Origin: GCA-2715645 sp042095375 | GTDB lineage: Bacteria > Bacteroidota > Bacteroidia > Cytophagales > MED-G16 | DNA: 13,903 nucleotides | NCBI GenBank assembly: GCA_042095375.1 | Contig: JBELBJ010000031.1 | Location: 1-13,903, forward strand | Direction: 5' to 3' | Shown: piece after piece, positions 6,940 through 13,903 of the stretch | Position numbering within the stretch: position 1 is the stretch's first letter | Layout of the letters: each line of letters begins with the position of its first letter | The notes under the pieces: model-generated | Told to the model about the DNA's origin: nothing | What the model saw: only the letters and a program-made list of their open reading frames with translations | Databases searched by the model: none | Made by a program: the position numbers and the translations under genes

Positions 6940-8682
6940 TTATTTTCTTTTTAAATTTTTTTGATTTTTAAGGTTTGCTTTCATTGCTTCTTCAAACTTT
7001 AATTTAAATTTTGATTTATTTTTATTTAAATTTTGTTTTCTATTGAAGTCAATTTCATTTTTTAATTTTTCCTCGTTTACAAGCGTTTTAAATAAATATA
7101 TTTGACCATATGAAATTACGTTTGAAAGAAAATAATAATAAGTTAATCCGGAGGAAAAACTATTAAATATAAACAAAAACATAAATGGTAAAACATATTG
7201 CATTATTTTCATCGGTCCTTGCATTGTTTGCATTTGTGTATTTGCCATATTAATTAATAGTGTTGAGACGGTCATTAATAATGTAAATAGACTAATATGA
7301 TCACCATATAAAGGAATTGAAAATGGTAAATCTAAAATAGAATCATAGCTTGAAAGATCTTCAGCCCATAGGAAAGATTTATTTCTTAATTCAACAGAAT
7401 TTGGTAAAAAATAAAACACAGAGATTAATATTGGTAATTGAAAAAGTATAGGAAGACATCCTCCAAGTGGATTTACTCCTGTTTTTTGATAAAGCTCCAT
7501 TATTTCAACTTGTGACTTTTGCATATCTCCAGGGTGTTTTTCTCTTATTTTATTAATTTCTGGATTAAGAATTTTCATTTTTGCCATTGAAATATGTGAT
7601 TTGTAGGTGAATGGGGTAATTATAATTCTTATTAAAATCACCATAATAAAAATTATTAATCCATAATTATTAGTGGATTTTTCTAAAAAATTAAAAATAG
7701 GAACTATTACATATTTATTAAATGAATTAACACCCCACCATCCTAAATAAACATTCCTATCAAAGTTATATGGTAACTTTTTTAAAATTTCATATTGATT
7801 TGGTCCAAAATAAAATGAAAAACTTAAATTTTGATTTTCAATATCAATATTTGTAGTGATAACAGAATTTTTTATATAAGATGTATCTTCATTATAAATA
7901 GTTTTTAATGAAGTATTTTTAAAACTTTTTGAATTTATAATTGCTGAAGAAAAAAATTGTTGTTTATTTGATATCCATTTTAAGGGTTCTTGTATTTCAA
8001 TTTCTTCTGTACTGGTAGAAGCTGCTGAAAGGTAATCATATCCACTTTCTTCATTATAATAATAAATTGATGTAACAGTTTTTTCATATTCATAATTTTT
8101 TTCATGATGAATAATATTATTTGTCCAATAAAAATTTAAATATTTAAATTCATTACGTGAATCAAGTTTAATGTCATTTGAAATAATAAATCCATTTTTG
8201 GGAACTTTATAAGTTATTTCAATTTTCCTTTTATTTTCCGAATTGAAAGAAAATTTAATAAAAATAGAATCGTTAATATTTTCAATTTTATGATCAAAAA
8301 TTAAAGTATTAAAATTTAATAATGAATCTTCTCTTTTTAAAGAATATTTTATAAAACTGGAATTATCATTAATTAATTCAATAGGAACATTTTTGATAGA
8401 GATGTGATTTTTGAGAACTATTTTTTTAATGTATGCACCTTGATTGGAAAAAGTAATGATCAAATCATTATTTTCAACATCTATATCTTTCTGATTGATT
8501 GAATTTAAAATATTTTCATTAGTAACAGAAGAATTGAACTTTTCGTTACTTTTTATTTTTTCATCAACTTTTTCAGCAGAATTTTCTACTACTTCTTTTT
8601 CATATTCTGGAACAAAATATGTGTAATATGTAATTAAAAGTAAAAGAATTAATAAATACCCAACAAGTTTATTATTTTCCAT
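6940..8682 (-). CDS. yidC: Membrane protein insertase YidC/Oxa1
   Basis: Inserts and folds inner-membrane proteins, alone or with SecYEG. It has 580 residues, the long Gram-negative form. N-terminal membrane segment at about 6-24; then the large periplasmic P1 beta domain to about 310; then the conserved YidC core: IIFIMVILIRIIITPFTYKS (343-362) with the groove Arg352, a cytoplasmic helical hairpin with INKIREKHPGD (376-386), GVNPLGGCLPILFQLPI (402-418), and further membrane segments at about 462-480, 492-510 and 514-532. The tail 540-580 is strongly lysine-rich, as in forms that contact the ribosome. It follows pyrG with an 11-base overlap (ATGGAAAATAA). Confidence 0.98.
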   Translation of the reverse strand: MENNKLVGYLLILLLLITYYTYFVPEYEKEVVENSAEKVDEKIKSNEKFNSSVTNENILNSINQKDIDVENNDLIITFSNQGAYIKKIVLKNHISIKNVPIELINDNSSFIKYSLKREDSLLNFNTLIFDHKIENINDSIFIKFSFNSENKRKIEITYKVPKNGFIISNDIKLDSRNEFKYLNFYWTNNIIHHEKNYEYEKTVTSIYYYNEESGYDYLSAASTSTEEIEIQEPLKWISNKQQFFSSAIINSKSFKNTSLKTIYNEDTSYIKNSVITTNIDIENQNLSFSFYFGPNQYEILKKLPYNFDRNVYLGWWGVNSFNKYVIVPIFNFLEKSTNNYGLIIFIMVILIRIIITPFTYKSHISMAKMKILNPEINKIREKHPGDMQKSQVEIMELYQKTGVNPLGGCLPILFQLPILISVFYFLPNSVELRNKSFLWAEDLSSYDSILDLPFSIPLYGDHISLFTLLMTVSTLLINMANTQMQTMQGPMKIMQYVLPFMFLFIFNSFSSGLTYYYFLSNVISYGQIYLFKTLVNEEKLKNEIDFNRKQNLNKNKSKFKLKFEEAMKANLKNQKNLKRK

Positions 8683-10288
8683 TTTTTAATTTTACAATTG
8701 ATTTAATAAAGTTAATAAATAAAGGGTGAGGATTTAATACAGTGCTTTTATACTCAGGATGATATTGTGTTCCTAAAAACCACGGATGATTTTTTAATTC
8801 AATAATTTCAACGACACCTAGCCTTTCATTAAAACCACTTGATATCATTCCTTTTTTTTCGAATTCACCTAAATACTTATTATTAAATTCATATCTATGT
8901 CTATGTCGTTCATTAATATTATTTTTCATATATGAATTAAAAGCTATAGAGTTTTTTTTAATTCTACATTTATAGGATCCAAGTCTCATAGTTCCCCCTT
9001 TTATTTTTATACTTTTTTGATCTTCCATCAAATTAATAATAGGGTTTTTAGTTTTTTCTTTGAATTCTGTTGAGTTAGCATTTTTAATATTTAATACATT
9101 TCTTGCAAATTCTATACTTGCACATTGCATTCCTAAGCATATTCCAAAAAATGGAATTTTATTTTCTCTAGCATATTTTACTGTAGTAATTTTACCACTG
9201 ATACCTCTTGATCCAAAACCTGGAGCAACTAAAATACCATTTATATTTTTAAATTTTTTAAAAACATTTTTTGAATTAATTTTTTCAGATGAAATCCATT
9301 TCAAGTTTATTTTAGTAAATAATTTTACTCCTGCATGAATAAGAGATTCCGCAATAGATTTATAAGCATCGTGTAATTCAATATATTTCCCTACTATTGC
9401 TATATTTATGCTATCTAAAGGATTTTCTAAGTTTTTTAAAAATTTATTCCAATGATTTAATACTATCGGTTTTTTATGTTTTAAGTTTAATTTTGAAAGT
9501 ACTCTTTTATGTAAATTTTCTTTTTTCATTAACAAAGGAACTTTATAAATAGAGTCTGTGTCAATAGATTCTATTACATCTTTTTTTAATAAATTACAGA
9601 AAAGAGCTAATTTATTTCTAATATCAATATTCAAGTTTTGTTGAGATCTACAAACCAATATATCAGGTTGAATTCCTGCTTCTAATAATTTCTTTACTGA
9701 GTGTTGAGTAGGTTTTGTTTTAAGTTCACCAGAAGCATTAAGGTATGGAATAAGTGTTAAATGTATACATAAGAAATTACTAGAACCTAAATCAAATTTA
9801 GCTTGTCTAACAGCTTCAAAGAACGGTAAGGATTCTATATCACCAATGCATCCACCGATTTCAGTAATAATTATCTCAAAATTATTTTTTTTCGATATTT
9901 TATAAAAACTATTTTTTATTTCATCAGTAATATGAGGGATTACTTGAACGGTTTTACCTAAAAATTTACCTTTTCTTTCCTTATTTATAACATTGTTATA
10001 AATTCTTCCAGTCGTTACATTATTGTCTTGAGAAGTTTTTATATCTAAAAACCTTTCATAATGTCCTAAATCTAAATCTGTTTCAGCACCATCTTCAGTT
10101 ACATAGCATTCTCCATGTTCATATGGATTCATTGTTCCTGGATCTATATTTAAGTATGGATCAAATTTTTGAATAGTAACCTTGTAGCCTGCTGATTTAA
10201 GTAAAACACCAATTGAAGCTGAAATAATGCCTTTGCCTAATGAAGAAGTAACGCCACCCGTTACAAAAATGAATTTCTTTTTTTTCAT
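8672..10288 (-). CDS. pyrG: CTP synthase
   Basis: Makes CTP from UTP, ATP and glutamine; the last step of pyrimidine ribonucleotide synthesis. It has 538 residues, standard. Amidoligase domain 1-270: VTGGVTSSLGKGI (9-21, P-loop), KFDPYLNIDPGTMNPYEHGE (41-60), DGAETDLDLGHYERF (66-80) and ITEIGGCIGDIES (141-153). Glutamine amidotransferase domain from about 295: GILVAPGFGSRG (351-362), FGICLGMQ (381-388, nucleophile Cys384), YHPEYKS (509-515, His510 and Glu512). The ATG at 10288 fits the family start. A TAGTTTTG box lies 28 bases upstream. It is the first gene of the run pyrG-yidC-parA-parB-DUF5683-lepB and probably its main promoter. Confidence 0.99.
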   Translation of the reverse strand: MKKKKFIFVTGGVTSSLGKGIISASIGVLLKSAGYKVTIQKFDPYLNIDPGTMNPYEHGECYVTEDGAETDLDLGHYERFLDIKTSQDNNVTTGRIYNNVINKERKGKFLGKTVQVIPHITDEIKNSFYKISKKNNFEIIITEIGGCIGDIESLPFFEAVRQAKFDLGSSNFLCIHLTLIPYLNASGELKTKPTQHSVKKLLEAGIQPDILVCRSQQNLNIDIRNKLALFCNLLKKDVIESIDTDSIYKVPLLMKKENLHKRVLSKLNLKHKKPIVLNHWNKFLKNLENPLDSINIAIVGKYIELHDAYKSIAESLIHAGVKLFTKINLKWISSEKINSKNVFKKFKNINGILVAPGFGSRGISGKITTVKYARENKIPFFGICLGMQCASIEFARNVLNIKNANSTEFKEKTKNPIINLMEDQKSIKIKGGTMRLGSYKCRIKKNSIAFNSYMKNNINERHRHRYEFNNKYLGEFEKKGMISSGFNERLGVVEIIELKNHPWFLGTQYHPEYKSTVLNPHPLFINFIKSIVKLKNGK

Positions 10289-10315
10289 TAAAGTTTATAG
10301 TAATGTAACGGGATA

Positions 10316-10323
10316 CAAAACTA
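10316..10323 (-). promoter_or_regulatory. Predicted -7 promoter element of pyrG
   Basis: Minus-strand TAGTTTTG matches the Bacteroidetes -7 consensus TAnnTTTG exactly. It lies in the 113-base divergent gap between pyrG and the nucleotidyltransferase gene. The bases that follow are TATCCCG, so the start of transcription is expected at or next to three C residues (10312-10310). I do not see a clear -33 element. Confidence 0.5.
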
Positions 10324-10401
10324 CAAGATTTGTAATTAATTTTATATTTTTTTTTTATTTATTAAATCATACAATAATTTATTTTTTTTTACTTTGAGGT
10401 T

Positions 10402-11826
10402 ATGAATTTAAAAGAAAAATTATTTTTAGATAAAAAGCTATCAAAACTTTTAAAATTAATTGATACCTATAAATCAGAAACAAATATTAAAATCTATTTA
10501 GTTGGTGGATATGTAAGGGATTTAATAATTAATAGAAATTCAAAAGATATTGATTTTTTAACTATTGGAAAACCTTATGATTTAGTTAGTTTTCTATCAA
10601 AAAAAATTAAATATTCATCTTATGCTATATATAAAAATTTTGGTACAGCATCACTAAGGTATAAAGGTTATATTTTTGAATTTGTAGGATCAAGGAAAGA
10701 ATCTTATTCTATTAATAGTAGAAATCCAGATGTAATAAGGGGTAGCTTTAGAGATGATATTAAAAGAAGAGATTTTACAATTAATTCTTTATCAATTTCA
10801 TTAAATAAAAATGATTTTGGTTTAGTTATTGATTTATTTGATGGTAAAAATGATTTAAAAAATAAAATAATTAGAACCTGTTTAGAACCTAAAACAACAT
10901 TTAAGGACGATCCACTCAGAATGTTAAGAGCAATTAGATTTGCATCACAATTAGGTTTTGATATTGAAAATATAACATTTCAAGGTATTATTAATAATAA
11001 TGAAAGAATAAAAATATTATCTTATAATAGGGTTTCAGATGAATTAAATAAAATAATTATGTCTGATAAACCTTCATATGGATTTAAATTATTACTCTCT
11101 TCAGGTCTTTTAAAACTTATTTTTCCTGAAATGGATAACTTAAAAGGTAAAGAAAAAATTAATAATCATACACATAAAGATAATTTCTATCATACTTTAG
11201 AAGTTTTGGATAATGTATCAAAAGTATCAGATTCTTTATGGTTAAGGTGGGCTGCAATTTTACATGATATTGCTAAACCATTAACTAAAAGGTATAATGA
11301 AAAAATTGGTTGGACATTTCATGGTCATGAAGATTTAGGTTCTAGAATGGTACCTAAAATCTTTAAAAGGTTGAATTTACCTACAAATCATCATATGAAA
11401 TTTGTTAAAAAATTGGTGAGATTACATCTTAGACCAATTGCATTAGTAAAAGACAATATAACTGATTCTGCAATAAGAAGACTTTTATATGAGGCTGGTA
11501 ATGATATTGATATGTTAATGATTCTTTGTAAAGCTGATATTACCTCAAAAAACCATGAAAAAGTAAAAAAATATTTAAACAATTTTGCTAAAGTTGAAAA
11601 GAAAATGGAAATAGTTGAAAAAAATGACAAAATAAAAAACTTTCAACCTCCAATAAGAGGTGAAGAAATAATTAATACATTTGCAATTAATCCATCTAAA
11701 ATTGTTGGAGAAATTAAAGATGAAATTAAAGAAAGTATTTTAGAAGGAAAAATCAAAAATAATAAAAAAGAGGCTTACAGTTTAATGTTAAAATTGGGGG
11801 AAAAAAAAGGTTTAAATACTAAATAA
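10402..11826 (+). CDS. CCA-adding / poly(A) polymerase family nucleotidyltransferase with HD domain
   Basis: Class II tRNA nucleotidyltransferase-family enzyme: it adds CCA or A residues to RNA 3' ends. It has 474 residues. The catalytic head has IYLVGGYVRDLI (31-42) and the metal-binding DIDF (49-52). The RRDFTINSLS motif (122-131) and DDPLRMLRAIRFASQLGF (169-186) follow. Residues about 260-345 form an HD phosphohydrolase-like domain: YHTLEVLD (263-270), ILHDIAKP (286-293) with the His-Asp pair 288-289, and FHGHEDLG (306-313). The HD-fused form is typical of Bacteroidetes CCA transferases. CCA addition is more likely than polyadenylation, but sequence motifs alone do not settle it. The ATG at 10402 is preceded by TTACTTTGAGGTT. 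It is followed at once by the TPR gene (stop and start adjoin). Confidence 0.94.
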   Translation: MNLKEKLFLDKKLSKLLKLIDTYKSETNIKIYLVGGYVRDLIINRNSKDIDFLTIGKPYDLVSFLSKKIKYSSYAIYKNFGTASLRYKGYIFEFVGSRKESYSINSRNPDVIRGSFRDDIKRRDFTINSLSISLNKNDFGLVIDLFDGKNDLKNKIIRTCLEPKTTFKDDPLRMLRAIRFASQLGFDIENITFQGIINNNERIKILSYNRVSDELNKIIMSDKPSYGFKLLLSSGLLKLIFPEMDNLKGKEKINNHTHKDNFYHTLEVLDNVSKVSDSLWLRWAAILHDIAKPLTKRYNEKIGWTFHGHEDLGSRMVPKIFKRLNLPTNHHMKFVKKLVRLHLRPIALVKDNITDSAIRRLLYEAGNDIDMLMILCKADITSKNHEKVKKYLNNFAKVEKKMEIVEKNDKIKNFQPPIRGEEIINTFAINPSKIVGEIKDEIKESILEGKIKNNKKEAYSLMLKLGEKKGLNTK

Positions 11827-12486
11827 ATGAAAAAAATATTATTTATATTCTTTTTAACTTTTATTAGTTTTAATTCATTTACACAAGAAAGTGAATTTGA
11901 AATTCAAAAAAAAATTTATAACAAAGCAAAATATTATAATGATGTTGGTGTATCTATCAATGCCTTATATAATATGATAGCTATTCAACCAAATAATGTT
12001 GATTTATTAGATTCTCTTTTAAGAGAATATCAAAGTATGTCAAGGTGGGGTTCTGTATATGCTGTTTCTTTGGATATTTTATCAAAGTTTCCAGATAATT
12101 TAAATGCATTAGAATCTAATAGTATTGCTTTGCAGAATTTTGGTTTGAAACAAGATGCTCTAAATCAATATGAATCTCTTTATCTAAAAACTGATAGGGA
12201 TGATGTTTTATATATAATATCTTTTCTTCAGTATGAATTAAAAAATTATAATGAAAGTATTAATAATTTGAATATTCTTTTAGAAAAAAATTCAATAGAT
12301 TCTGTTAAAGTAAATGTTAATATGAGTGATAATAATACTCAGCAAATAGCAATGAAATCACAATTGCATTATTTGAAAGGAATAATTTATGAGGAAAAAA
12401 ATGATAAAGAAAATGCAAAAATTCAGTTTAATAAAGCAATAAATTTATCTCCTGACTTTGAAAGTGCGATCAAAAAACTTGAATAA
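11827..12486 (+). CDS. Exported tetratricopeptide-repeat protein
   Basis: A 219-residue protein of unknown function. Residues 1-20 form a signal peptide (MKKILFIFFLTFISFNSFTQ) without a lipobox cysteine, so it is probably periplasmic. The rest is helical with TPR-like pairs. The clearest repeat is at about 183-216, with LKGIIYEEKNDKENAKIQFN and KAINLSPDFESA. A second unit at about 41-57 (SINALYNMIAIQPNN) and others at about 75-125 are more diverged. Such proteins act as scaffolds; the partner is unknown. The ATG follows directly after the TAA of the nucleotidyltransferase gene, so the two are likely cotranscribed. It ends 6 bases before the convergent ftsE stop, with no convincing terminator between. 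Confidence 0.85.
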   Translation: MKKILFIFFLTFISFNSFTQESEFEIQKKIYNKAKYYNDVGVSINALYNMIAIQPNNVDLLDSLLREYQSMSRWGSVYAVSLDILSKFPDNLNALESNSIALQNFGLKQDALNQYESLYLKTDRDDVLYIISFLQYELKNYNESINNLNILLEKNSIDSVKVNVNMSDNNTQQIAMKSQLHYLKGIIYEEKNDKENAKIQFNKAINLSPDFESAIKKLE

Positions 12487-12492
12487 TAACAC

Positions 12493-13182
12493 TTAAATAT
12501 TATTAACATTTATTTCCTCAACTTTTCCTTCTATACAATTTAGAGTTCTATTATTGAATTTTTTTATAAGCTCATAATTATGTGTTGCCATTAAAATAGT
12601 AGTTCCTTTTTTATTTATTTCAAGAAATAATTTAAATATATTTTCAGATACTTTAGGATCTAAATTTCCAGTTGGTTCGTCTGCTATTAAAATAATTGGA
12701 TTGTTTATTAAAGCTCTAGCTATTACAGCTCTTTGTTGTTCTCCGCCAGATAACTGGTGAGGGTATCTATTTGCCTTATCCTCAAGACCTACTTTTGATA
12801 AAAGTTTTAAAACATTATCATTTATAATATTTTTTTTCCACCCTGTTGCTTTCATAACAAAAATTAAATTTTCAGCAATACTTCTGTCCTGAAATAATTG
12901 AAAGTCTTGAAATATTATTCCTAATTTTCTTCTGATTAATGGCAATTCAGATTTTTTAATATCTTTTATTTCATGACCATCAACATTAATAGATCCCATT
13001 TTTAAGATTAAGTCACCATATATTGTCTTTAAAAGTGAGGATTTTCCACTACCTGTTTTACCAATTAAATAAACAAATTCACCTTTATTTATTTTAAAAT
13101 TTACGTTATTTAAAATAGTGTTATAACGATGAAAAATGCTTGCATCTTTTACATTAATTACTGTATTTATATCATTTTTCAT
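12493..13182 (-). CDS. ftsE: FtsE-like ABC transporter ATP-binding protein
   Basis: ABC ATPase of the FtsE/LolD group. With FtsX it would control peptidoglycan hydrolases at division. It has 229 residues with all motifs: Walker A GKTGSGKSS (41-49), Q-loop IIFQDFQLFQDRS (89-101), signature LSGGEQQR (144-151), Walker B ILIADEPTGNLDP (164-176) and the H-loop ATHNYELI (199-206, His201). The phrase QDFQLFQDRSIAENL is FtsE-like; LolD or MacB-type ATPases are close relatives, so the FtsE name is likely but not proven. No permease such as ftsX lies in the window. The ATG at 13182 overlaps the preceding small gene by 11 bases. Confidence 0.88.
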   Translation of the reverse strand: MKNDINTVINVKDASIFHRYNTILNNVNFKINKGEFVYLIGKTGSGKSSLLKTIYGDLILKMGSINVDGHEIKDIKKSELPLIRRKLGIIFQDFQLFQDRSIAENLIFVMKATGWKKNIINDNVLKLLSKVGLEDKANRYPHQLSGGEQQRAVIARALINNPIILIADEPTGNLDPKVSENIFKLFLEINKKGTTILMATHNYELIKKFNNRTLNCIEGKVEEINVNNI

Positions 13183-13387
13183 CTTTTATTTTTATTTCAA
13201 CTAATTTTCCATATTCCAAATTATTAACTAAATCAATAATTTTTTTTTCGTCTTTTAATATTCCGTATTTTTTAAATTTTTCGATAGGTCTATCAGCTCT
13301 AAAATAATCAACCAAAATCATCTTTTCATCTCTCAATTGAATATAATCAGGTATTTTTGCTTTACCTTTAATTTTAAATAACCACAT
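13172..13387 (-). CDS. Small conserved-looking protein of unknown function between ffs and ftsE
   Basis: A 71-residue protein if it starts at the ATG at 13387. The frame extends to a TTG at 13408 (78 residues), but that start lies within the 3' end of the SRP RNA, so the ATG is preferred. The sequence KIPDYIQLRDEKMILVDYFRADRP (11-34) suggests a compact alpha/beta domain with a conserved core. There is no signal peptide or membrane segment. I recall small flavobacterial proteins with a similar IPDYIQLRD-type core, sometimes misnamed as fructose-6-phosphate aldolase; that is recollection only, and 71 residues is too short for that enzyme. It is coupled to ftsE by an 11-base overlap (ATGAAAAATGA) and sits 16 bases after the SRP RNA. 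Confidence 0.75.
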   Translation of the reverse strand: MWLFKIKGKAKIPDYIQLRDEKMILVDYFRADRPIEKFKKYGILKDEKKIIDLVNNLEYGKLVEIKIKDEK

Positions 13388-13396
13388 ATTAAATTT

Positions 13397-13403
13397 AAAA
13401 AAA
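13397..13403 (-). terminator. Possible terminator: T7 after the closing helix of SRP RNA
   Basis: Minus-strand TTTTTTT follows directly the 10-bp closing helix of ffs. A helix followed by T resembles an intrinsic terminator, but the SRP RNA is one long hairpin with internal loops rather than a short GC-rich stem. No promoter box lies between it and the next gene, which would need read-through. Confidence 0.35.
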
Positions 13404-13494
13404 GGCAAACTAGATATCGCACCGCTACAACCACCTACCCTTGCTTCCTTCCGGACCTGGGGGATTTAGCGGGAGCTGGTCGTACTAGTTTGCC
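13404..13494 (-). ncRNA. ffs: Signal recognition particle RNA, small bacterial type
   Basis: The RNA of the signal recognition particle, which binds Ffh and brings ribosomes making membrane proteins to the membrane. On the minus strand the apical core GGTCCGGAAGGAAGCA is present, with the GGAA tetraloop and the Ffh-binding internal loop. The two ends pair perfectly: GGCAAACTAG with CTAGTTTGCC. An inner helix CCGCTA/TAGCGG supports the hairpin fold. Length is about 91 bases, normal for the 4.5S type. Its G+C content is much higher than the surroundings. A run of seven T follows the last paired base, so the end may double as a terminator. Confidence 0.96.
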
Positions 13495-13497
13495 AAT

Positions 13498-13505
13498 CAA
13501 AATTA
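13498..13505 (-). promoter_or_regulatory. Predicted -7 promoter element of ffs
   Basis: Minus-strand TAATTTTG is an exact match to the Bacteroidetes -7 consensus TAnnTTTG. The mature 5' end of the SRP RNA (GG at 13494) is the fourth base after it. That fixes the expected distance from box to start and gives the best support among the three boxes in this window. Confidence 0.6.
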
Positions 13506-13567
13506 ATAAATTCAACATCTCTATGCATTTTATTTTTAATAAATTTATGCTAAAAAAATTTTCTTTA

Positions 13568-13903
13568 ATGAATAAAAATAAATTAATCATTCTACTATTT
13601 TTTTTAATTATGTTATTAAATCCTAAAAATATTTTTTCTCAAAAAAAAATTTCTTTAGGAATTAAAAGCGGTTTTTCACAAACTGGTATAAATCTTCAAA
13701 ATAATTTTTTTCCTGTAATAATAGAAACCTCAAAATTAAATTCTTATAACTATTCATTAATATCTGAAATTATGAATAAAAAAAATGTTGGAATCAGGAT
13801 AGAACTAAATATGATTAAAAAAGGGTATTTTCAAAATTTTTCATCTGGGAAAAAATTATTTTCTAAATTAAATTATATTAATTTTCCTTTTTTATTACAT
13901 TAT
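13568..13903 (+). CDS. Outer-membrane beta-barrel protein, PorT-like, 3' end cut by window edge
   Basis: The first 112 codons of a probable outer-membrane barrel. From the ATG at 13568 the protein begins with a signal peptide, MNKNKLIILLFFLIMLLNP followed by KNIFSQ, the usual Bacteroidetes cleavage context. The mature part begins ISLGIKSGFSQTGIN, a typical first barrel strand, and continues with VGIRIELNMIKKGY and LNYINFPFLLHY, the pattern of OMP beta-barrel/PorT-type proteins (the latter resembles the common YLEIPLLLKY strand). In-frame ATGs at 13523 and 13547 would add 15 or 7 residues, but they would push the signal peptide inward, so 13568 is preferred. It is divergent from ffs, with 73 bases between them. 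Function beyond the fold cannot be told from this fragment. Confidence 0.8.
   Translation, partial: MNKNKLIILLFFLIMLLNPKNIFSQKKISLGIKSGFSQTGINLQNNFFPVIIETSKLNSYNYSLISEIMNKKNVGIRIELNMIKKGYFQNFSSGKKLFSKLNYINFPFLLHY

Noticed and set aside
9060..9338. Plus-strand open frame of 92 codons
   Set aside because: It lies wholly inside pyrG on the other strand, has no recognisable domain, and pyrG is fully conserved across it.
10389..10396. TTACTTTG just before the nucleotidyltransferase ATG as a -7 box for a nearly leaderless mRNA
   Set aside because: It has one mismatch to TAnnTTTG, and such near matches are frequent in DNA this AT-rich.
11391..11630. Minus-strand open frame of 79 codons rich in F, S and L
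   Set aside because: It is antisense to the HD-domain region of the nucleotidyltransferase gene; composition is that expected from reverse reading of lysine-rich codons.
12482..12504. AATAAT...ATTATT hairpin between the TPR and ftsE genes as a bidirectional terminator
   Set aside because: The stem is six A-T pairs with an 11-base loop and no T run, too weak to call.
13388..13408. Longer N-terminus (TTG start at 13408) for the small gene upstream of ftsE
   Set aside because: The start would lie inside the paired 3' end of SRP RNA; the ATG at 13387 needs no overlap with the RNA gene.
13523..13567. Earlier ATG starts for the barrel gene
   Set aside because: They place 7-15 residues ahead of a standard signal peptide beginning MNKNKL; possible, but less likely than 13568.
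1..13903. CRISPR arrays, insertion sequences, toxin-antitoxin or defence genes, tRNA and rRNA genes
   Set aside because: No interspersed repeats, transposase motifs, cloverleaf-like segments or defence domains were seen; the window is nearly filled by recognised core genes.

Overview
The window looks like chromosomal DNA from an AT-rich member of the Bacteroidota, most likely a marine flavobacterium-like organism with a compact genome. Base composition is roughly three-quarters A+T. Intergenic gaps are mostly 0-50 bases, neighbouring genes often overlap, and Shine-Dalgarno-like sequences are largely absent. Three of the clearest transcription starts carry the Bacteroidetes -7 motif TAnnTTTG. 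The gene order (pyrG-yidC, then parA-parB-DUF5683-lepB) and families such as DUF5683 and a PorT-like barrel also point to that phylum. This placement is inferred from gene content only.

Left part, 1-2057, minus strand: a ribosomal protein operon rpsF-rpsR-rplI, with rplI running off the left edge, preceded upstream by a membrane-anchored coiled-coil protein. 2133-3643, plus strand: uracil-DNA glycosylase (ung) translationally coupled to a predicted glycoside-hydrolase-like beta-propeller protein. 3640-10288, minus strand: pyrG, yidC, parA, parB, a DUF5683 membrane protein and lepB in tight succession. They cover CTP synthesis, membrane protein insertion, chromosome partitioning and signal-peptide removal. 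10402-12486, plus strand: CCA-adding/poly(A)-polymerase-family nucleotidyltransferase followed with zero gap by an exported TPR protein. 12493-13494, minus strand: the SRP RNA gene (ffs), a 71-residue conserved-looking small protein and an FtsE-like ABC ATPase. The plus strand after 13568 opens an outer-membrane beta-barrel gene that runs off the right edge.

Nearly everything is housekeeping. YidC, LepB and SRP RNA all serve protein export and membrane insertion, and ParAB and FtsE serve segregation and division. No mobile element, CRISPR array, defence island, tRNA or rRNA was found, and no gap exceeds about 115 bases. I did not find a convincing new biological system. The most interesting items are a recurring exact 11-base overlap between co-directional genes (four of four overlapping minus-strand pairs), a 27-bp perfect tandem repeat extending ribosomal protein bL9, A15 and A14 tracts inside ung and the DUF5683 gene, the ung/propeller coupling, and the ffs-small ORF-ftsE cluster.
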